Source of the DNA: Sphingobacteriaceae bacterium
GTDB taxonomy: Bacteria > Bacteroidota > Bacteroidia > Sphingobacteriales > Sphingobacteriaceae
Length of the DNA: 11,595 nt
Direction: 5' to 3'
Assembly (NCBI GenBank): GCA_947478315.1
Contig: CANJWF010000021.1
Location: 1-11,595, forward strand
Below, piece after piece: positions 6,329-11,595 of this stretch. The first letter of the stretch is position 1, and each line of letters begins with the position of its first letter. The translations under genes were made by a program, and so were the position numbers. The notes under the pieces are model-generated. The model did not search any database. It saw only the letters and a list, made by a program, of their open reading frames with translations, and was not told where the DNA came from.

Positions 6329-6895
6329 TTATAAGAGCAACCAATTTTCAAGTATCTTCTTTCCATATTCAGTTAAAACAGATTCAGGATGAAATTGAAC
6401 ACCGCAAATATTGAGTGTTCGATGTCTTAATGCCATAATTACGCCTGTTTCATCTTCAGCAATAATATGCAAAGCTGAAGGTAATGTAGATTTGTTTACC
6501 GCCCAAGAATGATAACGACCTACTTTTAAATGAGTGGGTATTCCTTTAAACAAAGAATCGCTCGCATCTGTAATAGTAATATGAGTAGCTACTCCATGAA
6601 AAGGTTGAGATAAATTATATAAATCTCCACCAAAAACTTCCGCAATAGCTTGTAAACCTAAACAAACCCCAAAAATTGATTTAGTTTCAGCGTACGTCTT
6701 TATCGTTTGCATTAATAACCCTGATTCAGAAGGAATACCAGGACCTGGAGATAGAATAATTTTTTCAAAAGATGCTACATCTGATAACTGATATTGGTCA
6801 TTTCTCCAAACTTCAGTTTCAAATCCTATTTCATTTACCAAATGAACCAAGTTATAAGTGAAAGAGTCGTAATTATCTATGATTAGTATTTTCAT
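6329..6895 (-). CDS. trpG: Anthranilate synthase component II (glutamine amidotransferase)
   Basis: TrpG releases ammonia from glutamine and passes it to TrpE for anthranilate synthesis. The 188 residues form a class I amidotransferase of standard length with no TrpD fusion. Features are the N-terminal IDNYDSFTYNLV (6-17), the oxyanion loop SPGPG (49-53), the nucleophile Cys78 in FGVCLGLQAI, FHGVAT (99-104), and His169/Glu171 in VQFHPES completing the triad. It follows trpE after 145 bases. A PabA role in folate synthesis cannot be excluded, since some bacteria share one subunit for both, but pairing with a TrpE-type large subunit points to tryptophan. Confidence 0.93.
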   Translation of the reverse strand: MKILIIDNYDSFTYNLVHLVNEIGFETEVWRNDQYQLSDVASFEKIILSPGPGIPSESGLLMQTIKTYAETKSIFGVCLGLQAIAEVFGGDLYNLSQPFHGVATHITITDASDSLFKGIPTHLKVGRYHSWAVNKSTLPSALHIIAEDETGVIMALRHRTLNICGVQFHPESVLTEYGKKILENWLLL

Positions 6896-6932
6896 CTGTT
6901 AATTAATTCATTAGTATTTGTTTATCAATGGT

Positions 6933-6971
6933 ATTCATGCGTGCTTCTCAAGTTGTTTTTTAACGGTGATG
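6933..6971. repeat. Intergenic segment similar to 1080-1118 (copy B)
   Basis: Located in the 145-base trpE-trpG gap and aligned with the permease-recG gap as described for copy A. On the minus strand a 19-codon frame (ATG 6984 to TGA 6925; starts MCCSSSPLKNN) runs through it. Copy A in the matching frame carries PLKNYLRS but is broken by stops. Function unknown. Confidence 0.5.
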
Positions 6972-6997
6972 AAGAACAACACATAATCACATCATTG

Positions 6998-7014
6998 CTC
7001 TTTTGTGAAAAGAG
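6998..7014. other. Hairpin in the trpE-trpG gap
   Basis: CTCTTTT (6998-7004) and AAAAGAG (7008-7014) form a perfect 7-bp stem with a 3-base loop, 27 bases past the trpE stop. No T-run follows it on the minus strand, so it is not an obvious terminator. It could protect the trpE mRNA end or tune trpG expression. Confidence 0.4.
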
Positions 7015-7040
7015 TGTTTATGAGTATTTTTTAATATATT

Positions 7041-8450
7041 TCATATTGTTTCTGCTACTTCCATAGCTTTTCTTAATGCTGCAATTTTATTATTTACTTC
7101 TTTAAGTTCATTTTCTGGAGTCGAATCTAAAACGATACCTGCTCCTGCTTGATAATGTAAAGTATGATTATAACTTAGGAATGACCTAATCATAATAGCA
7201 TGATTAAAATCTCCATCAAAACCCATATAACCGATTGCTCCACTATAAAATCCCCTTTCCCCTCTTTCATATTCATCTATTAATTCCATAGCTCGGTATT
7301 TAGGTGCCCCACTTAAAGTTCCAGCAGGAAACGTATCTCCAACTATCTTAAAAGAAACTGCATTTTCATTCATAATACCCGAAACTTGAGAAACCAAATG
7401 AATAACATGTGAATAAAATTGAATTTCTTTAAAAGTTTTCACATTAACTTGCTGGCAATGTCTACTCAAATCGTTTCTTGCCAAATCAACCAACATAACA
7501 TGTTCTGCCGTTTCCTTAGCATCATTAGAAAGTTGCTCTGCTCTTTTGGCATCTTCCGAATCACTTCCTGTTCGTCGAATAGTACCTGCAATAGGATAAA
7601 TATTAGCTTGTTTATTTTTAATAGTTATTTGTGCTTCAGGTGATGACCCAAACAATCTGAAATTACCATAATCGAAATAAAATAGATAAGGCGAAGGATT
7701 TATGGAACGTAATGCACGATAAACATTAAACTCATCACCGAGAAAAGTTCTTGAAAAACTTCTTGAAAATACTATTTGAAAAACATTACCACGCTGAACA
7801 TGTTTTTTTAATTCAATAATCCTTTTCTTAAACTCTTCATCTTCAAAATTAGATTTTTCTTCTCCTTGAAGTTGAAATTTGAATTTTGGAAAATCTTTAT
7901 TTTGAATTAAATAAACTATTCTTTCCAATTGGCTGTCCTTTATAAATTCATCACAATTATTTTCAAAAAGATGTAATTCACTTTTAGCATGATCAATAGC
8001 AATGATATACCGATATATATGATATTGCATCTGTGGAATAACAACATTAGAAGCCTGCTGCTTTAATCGAATGGTTTCAAAATGTTGGATAGTTTCGTAA
8101 GTAAAATATCCAAATAAACCATTGTTAATAAATTTAGGATTTTCACCTACAGGAATTTTAAAATGAGATTTAAAATTTTCTAATTGTTCAATCAAATCAA
8201 AAGAATCAGGTAACAATTGCTCAACCCTACCATCAGGAAAGTACTTATTAAGATGATTATTTTCTAAAATAATACCAGCTATCGGTTCAAAACAAATATA
8301 GCTCATACTATTTTCTGTTCCGTGATAATCAGAACTTTCAAGCATAATAGTACAAGGAAACACATCCCTAAGTCTCAAATAAATGCTAACAGGCGTAACA
8401 ATATCCGATAATAATTTTTTATGTACTGTTTTAAAACTAAATGTATTCAT
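7041..8450 (-). CDS. trpE: Anthranilate synthase component I
   Basis: TrpE converts chorismate and ammonia to anthranilate, the first committed step of tryptophan synthesis. The 469-residue protein has the chorismate-binding architecture. The N-terminal region carries TPVSIYLRLRD (19-29) and the LESSD element (37-41), which forms part of the tryptophan feedback site in TrpE and marks it off from PabB. The C-terminal catalytic half has GSSPE (268-272), PIAGTIRR (286-293), DLARNDLSR (322-330), YSHVIHLVSQV (346-356), AGTLSGAPK (376-384) and QAGAGIVLDS (434-443). The start MNTFSFKTVHKK fits the family. It lies 18 bases after a terminator-like hairpin and a short Trp-containing reading frame, so it is probably attenuated; trpG follows. 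Confidence 0.97.
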   Translation of the reverse strand: MNTFSFKTVHKKLLSDIVTPVSIYLRLRDVFPCTIMLESSDYHGTENSMSYICFEPIAGIILENNHLNKYFPDGRVEQLLPDSFDLIEQLENFKSHFKIPVGENPKFINNGLFGYFTYETIQHFETIRLKQQASNVVIPQMQYHIYRYIIAIDHAKSELHLFENNCDEFIKDSQLERIVYLIQNKDFPKFKFQLQGEEKSNFEDEEFKKRIIELKKHVQRGNVFQIVFSRSFSRTFLGDEFNVYRALRSINPSPYLFYFDYGNFRLFGSSPEAQITIKNKQANIYPIAGTIRRTGSDSEDAKRAEQLSNDAKETAEHVMLVDLARNDLSRHCQQVNVKTFKEIQFYSHVIHLVSQVSGIMNENAVSFKIVGDTFPAGTLSGAPKYRAMELIDEYERGERGFYSGAIGYMGFDGDFNHAIMIRSFLSYNHTLHYQAGAGIVLDSTPENELKEVNNKIAALRKAMEVAETI

Positions 8451-8468
8451 GATAAATTAATTTAAAAT

Positions 8469-8498
8469 AAAAAACCCGACAGATTTTAAACTATCGGG
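8469..8498 (-). terminator. Attenuator terminator in the trpE leader
   Basis: On the minus strand CCCGATAG (8498-8491) pairs with CTGTCGGG (8482-8475), an 8-bp stem with one G-T pair and an 8-base loop, followed at once by TTTTTT (8474-8469). It ends 18 bases before the trpE ATG. The upstream arm can pair instead with TATCGGG inside the leader frame (8558-8552), 7 bp plus a flanking T-G pair, which would prevent termination. It could also serve as the end of the M28 transcript. Confidence 0.75.
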
Positions 8499-8536
8499 CT
8501 GTGATATTTTTGATTATAAAATAATTTTATTAAAAA

Positions 8537-8611
8537 TTACATATTCGACCACCCGATATAGCAATTCATACACCAGCAATCTTGTATCTGAATATGTTTG
8601 TGAGTAAGCAT
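8537..8611 (-). CDS. Putative trp operon leader peptide
   Basis: A 24-codon frame from ATG 8611 to TAA 8537 ends DCWCMNCYIGWSNM, with two Trp codons (8575-8573 and 8551-8549) in an otherwise random-looking peptide. An in-frame ATG at 8650 would extend it to 37 residues with a hydrophobic start (MFFKILKLIIFALM). TATCGGG, the strand that can pair with the terminator's first arm, lies 15 bases downstream of the first Trp codon. A ribosome stalled at that codon would leave it free to pair, while one reaching the stop would cover it. This is the logic of ribosome-mediated attenuation. Two separated Trp codons are fewer than usual, hence the moderate confidence. Confidence 0.6.
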   Translation of the reverse strand: MLTHKHIQIQDCWCMNCYIGWSNM

Positions 8612-8616
8612 AAGCG

Positions 8617-8624
8617 CAAATATA
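8617..8624 (-). promoter_or_regulatory. Possible -7 box of the trpEG transcript
   Basis: The minus strand reads TATATTTG, an exact match to TAnnTTTG, in the gap after the M28 gene. It would start transcription almost at ATG 8611, giving a leaderless or nearly leaderless leader peptide. If the peptide begins at 8650 the promoter must be further upstream, inside the M28 gene. Confidence 0.4.
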
Positions 8625-8660
8625 ATTAGTTTTAATATTTTAAAAAACATATTTCAATTT

Positions 8661-9668
8661 TTAACGCTCTCTGTAAACCGTTTCTAATATAACTTGTCCG
8701 ACAGCCCGCAAAACATTCTTATCTATACCATTCATATCGTCTTTCTGAGTATGCCAGTAAGGATAAAATCCTTTTTCATTAGAAAAATCAATAATATCTA
8801 CACAAGGTATTCCATATTGATTAATCCAAAAATGATCATCAATAATACTCCCAGATTGTTTATTAGGGAAATAATCTGAATAACCCAGTTCATTAGCAAT
8901 ATTCCAAATTTTATCAACTATTTTGGGAGCATATTGTACGGATACTTGGTCTTGTGTAAACTGAGCGCCAACACCACCAACCATATCCAAATTAACAGCA
9001 AAACGAGCTTTATAATTTTTAATATGGGGGTTTTTGAACCAATATTGAGATCCTAAACACCAAGTTGATTCATTAGGCGTTAAATCATCAGATTTACCAT
9101 AATCTTCCAAATCCCAAAGAATAAAATCAACACCAATAGTCGGTTTTTGTTGCTGAATTTGTCTCGCCATTTCTAAAATAACAGCTACTCCACTACCTCC
9201 ATCATTAGCAGCATCAAATGATGCTTTAATTTCATCTTGATCCGATATGGGTCTAGCATCCCAATGTGCAGTAACGAGGACTCTATCTGATTTTCCAATA
9301 TTAAAAGAAGCGATAATATTTTTTAATTCATACTTTCTATTATCATGCGTAATTACAGACGATTTTTGTATTAAAACTTTAGCTCCAAATCTTTTGAGTT
9401 TATTTTCTAAATATTCTGCACACTCAGCATGTGACTTCGTTCCAGGAATACGAGGACCAAAAGCTACTTGTTTGTCTACAAATCGGTAGGCACTATCGCC
9501 ATTAAAATTCGGAGACTTACGAACAATATTTACAGAAATATCTTGAATATTTGTTTTTTCATCTTCTTTCTTAGTCTTTATTCCACCACTATTACAAGCA
9601 TAAGTAACCGATAACATGGAGAAAAAAAACGACATGAAAATTTTAATTTTTTTATATCCACCTAACAT
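8661..9668 (-). CDS. M28-family lipoprotein, probable glutaminyl-peptide cyclotransferase
   Basis: This 335-residue protein has a hydrophobic N-terminus ending SVTYAC, a loose lipobox with Cys25 as the likely lipidated residue, so it should sit in the envelope. The rest is an M28 zinc-hydrolase fold. His135 and Asp137 (TAHWDARP), Asp156 (ANDGGSG), Glu188-Asp189 (WDLEDYG), Asp228 (NLDMVGG) and His306 (YWHTQKDD) match M28 metal and catalytic positions. The WHT motif with a preceding Trp, and the length, favour the glutaminyl-cyclase branch, which converts N-terminal Gln to pyroglutamate and is known in Bacteroidota; an aminopeptidase role is the alternative. The start lies in a tandem duplication: ATG 9668 gives a Lys-rich n-region, ATG 9635 would drop the first 11 residues. 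Confidence 0.86.
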   Translation of the reverse strand: MLGGYKKIKIFMSFFFSMLSVTYACNSGGIKTKKEDEKTNIQDISVNIVRKSPNFNGDSAYRFVDKQVAFGPRIPGTKSHAECAEYLENKLKRFGAKVLIQKSSVITHDNRKYELKNIIASFNIGKSDRVLVTAHWDARPISDQDEIKASFDAANDGGSGVAVILEMARQIQQQKPTIGVDFILWDLEDYGKSDDLTPNESTWCLGSQYWFKNPHIKNYKARFAVNLDMVGGVGAQFTQDQVSVQYAPKIVDKIWNIANELGYSDYFPNKQSGSIIDDHFWINQYGIPCVDIIDFSNEKGFYPYWHTQKDDMNGIDKNVLRAVGQVILETVYRER

Positions 9669-9694
9669 AAAGATTTTAATTTTTTTATATCCAC
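9633..9694. repeat. 33-base tandem duplication at the start of the M28 gene
   Basis: Bases 9633-9661 and 9666-9694 are identical at 27 of 29 positions and offset by 33 bases, both beginning (plus strand) CAT and ending TTTATATCCAC. Each copy holds an ATG in the same frame, so the duplication created an upstream start and an in-frame 11-residue extension, MLGGYKKIKIF. Since 33 is a multiple of three, the frame is kept. Confidence 0.9.
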
Positions 9695-9727
9695 AAACGT
9701 TACTTATTTAAATTATAAATAGAATTT

Positions 9728-11191
9728 CTAAACAAGATTCCACGTAACATCATCTTTTCCATCCTTAATTTGAATACCTATATCTTGCAAAGCATCTCGT
9801 ATATAATCAGCAGTAGCATAATTTTTTTCAGATTTTGCCTTTTTACGCATATCTATAACAAAATTCATAACACGGTTTAATGTTTCTGAATTGTCTGACT
9901 CTTGCAATAAACCTAAAACATCAAACACAAAACTCTTCATGGATGTATTCAATAATTTAAAATTAGTTTCATCTATTGACGCCTTCCCATCATTGATAGT
10001 GTTAATTATTCTAACCCATTCAAATAATTCAGCTATTAAAATCGAACTATTAAAATCGTCATTCATAGCAGCATAACAACGTTCAATAGAAACACTTATA
10101 TCAAAATCTGTATGAGAAGAAATTTTTAGATTATCTAATAAAGAAACAGCATTCATTAAACGCCTATAACCTTTCTCAGAAGCCTTTAATGCTTCATTAG
10201 AAAAATCTAAAGTGCTACGATAATGTGTCTGCATCATAAAAAAACGAACAGACATTGGCGTATATGCCCTTTCTAAAAGGGGATGATTTCCGGAAAATAA
10301 TTCCAATGGAAGAAATCCATTACCAGCAGACTTCGACATTCTTGTTCCGTTAACAGTAAGCATATTGCTATGTACCCAATATCGTGCAGGACCTGTTCCA
10401 TGACAAGCTATTGATTGAGCTATTTCATTTGTATGATGAGTAGCCTGTAAATCCATCCCCCCCCCGTGTATATCAAATTGCTCACCTAAATATTTTTTAC
10501 TCATCGCAGAACATTCAATATGCCATCCAGGAAATCCCCACCCCCAAGGAGAAGGCCAACGCATGATATGCTCAGGCTTTGCATGTATCCAGAGAGCAAA
10601 ATCTAAACGACCTTTTTTTTCATTCTGACCACCCAATTCTCTTGTATTAACTAATAAATCTTCTAACTTCCTATTAGTTAACTCTCCGTAGTTATATTTT
10701 TTAGTATATTTTTCTACATCAAAATAAACGGAACCATCTTTTTCATAAGCATATCCATTATCAACAATTACCTTAATCATTTCTATCTGTTCACATATGT
10801 GACCAGTAGCTGTAGGTTCAATACTTGGCGGTAAAGTGTTAAACAATTCTAAAACATGATGAAAACCTAACGTATATTTCTGAACAATCTCCATCGGTTC
10901 CAATTGTTCAAGTTTAGCTTTTTTAGCAAATTTATCATCTCCTTCATCTCTATCTCCCTCTAAATGACCAGCATCTGTTATATTTCTAACATAACGAACT
11001 TTATACCCCAAATGAAGCAGGTAACGAAACATTAAATCAAAAGAAACAAATGTGCGACAATTTCCAAGATGGACATTACTGTAAACCGTTGGTCCACAAA
11101 CATATAAACCTACACTATCAGAATGTATCGATTTAAATATTTCTTTACTACGAGTTAAAGTATTGTAAATAGAGAGTTTTCTATACTCCAT
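9728..11191 (-). CDS. cysS: Cysteinyl-tRNA synthetase
   Basis: CysS charges tRNA-Cys with cysteine at the expense of ATP. The 487-residue class I synthetase has the HIGH-type signature HLGN (41-44) after YVCGPTVYSNV, and KMSKS as RMSKS (284-288). The four zinc ligands that select cysteine are all present with the E. coli spacing: Cys32, Cys227, His252 and Glu256. GWHIECSAMS (222-231) and HYRSTLDFSNEAL (323-335) are typical. Gly243-245 is coded by three GGG codons in a row, a 9-base homopolymer. The gene starts 25 bases after the glycosidase stop, with no clear promoter between, so it may be read from upstream; the M28 gene follows after 59 bases. Confidence 0.98.
   Translation of the reverse strand: MEYRKLSIYNTLTRSKEIFKSIHSDSVGLYVCGPTVYSNVHLGNCRTFVSFDLMFRYLLHLGYKVRYVRNITDAGHLEGDRDEGDDKFAKKAKLEQLEPMEIVQKYTLGFHHVLELFNTLPPSIEPTATGHICEQIEMIKVIVDNGYAYEKDGSVYFDVEKYTKKYNYGELTNRKLEDLLVNTRELGGQNEKKGRLDFALWIHAKPEHIMRWPSPWGWGFPGWHIECSAMSKKYLGEQFDIHGGGMDLQATHHTNEIAQSIACHGTGPARYWVHSNMLTVNGTRMSKSAGNGFLPLELFSGNHPLLERAYTPMSVRFFMMQTHYRSTLDFSNEALKASEKGYRRLMNAVSLLDNLKISSHTDFDISVSIERCYAAMNDDFNSSILIAELFEWVRIINTINDGKASIDETNFKLLNTSMKSFVFDVLGLLQESDNSETLNRVMNFVIDMRKKAKSEKNYATADYIRDALQDIGIQIKDGKDDVTWNLV
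10457..10465. repeat. C9/G9 homopolymer inside cysS
   Basis: Nine consecutive C on the plus strand encode GGG GGG GGG (Gly243-245) on the minus strand, within the conserved IHGGGMD segment next to the zinc site. The frame is intact as given. Such a tract is prone to slippage during replication or sequencing. Confidence 0.9.
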
Positions 11192-11216
11192 ATGTGTAAT
11201 TTTATTTAATCTTTAA

Positions 11217-11595
11217 TTATTGTATAAACGTAACCTCTTGACCTTCTTGCAAAGCAAAAATTATTCTGATATAACTATCTGTTATTTGAATAATTTTATT
11301 CGGAATATCATTATTTTTCAATAATTGCTGACCCTTGGGTAGTTGAATAGTAAATATTCCATCCGTTCTTGCTTTAAGCGTTATCTCTGATACCAAGCCA
11401 TTTTTTACTTTAGCTGAAACTAATAAATTATTCTCTGCTCTTAAATTGGTAAAAGAAACATCTTTCCACGCACTAGGAAGTGCAGGAAAAATTCTAATAA
11501 TCCCATTATGACTCTGTAAAAGCATTTCTTGAATTGCAGAAGCGAACAAAAAATTACCTTCAGAAGTAAACTTATTTGCATTAGGGAAAATCGAA
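11217..11595 (-). CDS. C-terminal part of a GH95-like glycoside hydrolase (cut by right edge)
   Basis: The frame is open to the right edge and encodes the last 125 residues. EGNFLFASAIQEMLLQSHNG followed by IRIFPALPSAWKDVSFTNLRA closely resembles the end of the (alpha/alpha)6 barrel and the start of the C-terminal beta domain of GH95 alpha-L-fucosidases and relatives (typical pattern: AEMLLQSH, then LLPALP and W). The remaining residues alternate as beta strands, as expected of that domain. Catalytic residues lie upstream, outside the window, so activity (fucosidase or galactosidase) cannot be decided. GH95 enzymes act on fucosylated or galactosylated glycans in the periplasm or outside the cell. 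No ATG is needed here because the true start lies beyond the edge. Confidence 0.75.
   Translation of the reverse strand, partial: SIFPNANKFTSEGNFLFASAIQEMLLQSHNGIIRIFPALPSAWKDVSFTNLRAENNLLVSAKVKNGLVSEITLKARTDGIFTIQLPKGQQLLKNNDIPNKIIQITDSYIRIIFALQEGQEVTFIQ

Noticed and set aside
6316..6354. Inverted repeat TACTTGA...TCAAGTA as a terminator between the DUF3050 gene and trpG
   Set aside because: The 25-base loop, the lack of GC pairs in the stem and the absence of a T-run make it too weak, and half of it lies within trpG.
6925..6984. 19-codon frame MCCSSSPLKNN... as a gene between trpE and trpG
   Set aside because: It is short, has no start context, and the matching frame in the similar segment near 1100 is broken by stops. 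It is kept only as part of the repeat observation.
7041..8450. Aminodeoxychorismate synthase PabB instead of TrpE
   Set aside because: The N-terminal LESS feedback-site element, the TrpE-like length and the Trp-codon leader upstream favour anthranilate synthase.
1..11595. CRISPR array, insertion sequence, prophage or plasmid functions
   Set aside because: No regularly spaced repeats, transposase or integrase motifs, or terminal inverted repeats were seen; all larger frames are chromosomal metabolic or housekeeping genes.

Overview
The window is an AT-rich chromosomal stretch from a member of the Bacteroidota. The evidence is the style of the proteins (TrpE, TrpG, TrpC, cysteinyl-tRNA synthetase, adenosylhomocysteinase, a glutaminyl-cyclase-like M28 lipoprotein, the tail of a GH95-like glycosidase), the near absence of Shine-Dalgarno sites, and several -7 boxes of the Bacteroidetes type TAnnTTTG upstream of genes. 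It holds housekeeping and biosynthetic genes. I see no transposase, integrase, phage gene, CRISPR array, rRNA or tRNA.

Layout from left to right. The N-terminal half of recG (minus) runs off the left edge. Upstream of it on the minus strand is a compact run: trpC, a 58-residue membrane peptide gene missed by a simple long-ORF scan, ridA, and an EamA/RarD-like permease gene that overlaps the end of ridA and seems to start at TTG. Divergent from trpC, on the plus strand, comes a GC-richer, strongly folded RNA segment (about 3615-3693) with a 31-codon reading frame through it, then a 108-residue protein I do not recognise. That gene converges on ahcY (minus) at a two-way terminator. A DUF3050 gene (plus) is divergent from ahcY and has a perfect inverted repeat at its promoter. 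It converges on trpG (minus), which follows trpE. Upstream of trpE lie a leader peptide and attenuator, then the M28 lipoprotein gene, cysS, and the C-terminal part of a glycoside hydrolase gene cut by the right edge.

How the genes fit together. TrpE and TrpG form anthranilate synthase and TrpC makes indole-3-glycerol phosphate, but trpC is separated from trpEG by four kilobases of unrelated genes in mixed orientation, and trpD, trpF, trpB and trpA are absent from the window. The trpEG unit has its own control: a short reading frame with two Trp codons, followed by two mutually exclusive hairpins, one of which is an intrinsic terminator 18 bases before trpE. AhcY removes S-adenosylhomocysteine and RidA removes reactive enamines/imines; both are general metabolic maintenance.

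The best leads are the unexplained structured RNA at 3590-3693, the trp attenuator at 8469-8650, a pair of similar intergenic segments (1080-1118 and 6933-6971), a 33-base tandem duplication that adds 11 residues to the M28 signal peptide, and the operator-like palindrome before the DUF3050 gene.
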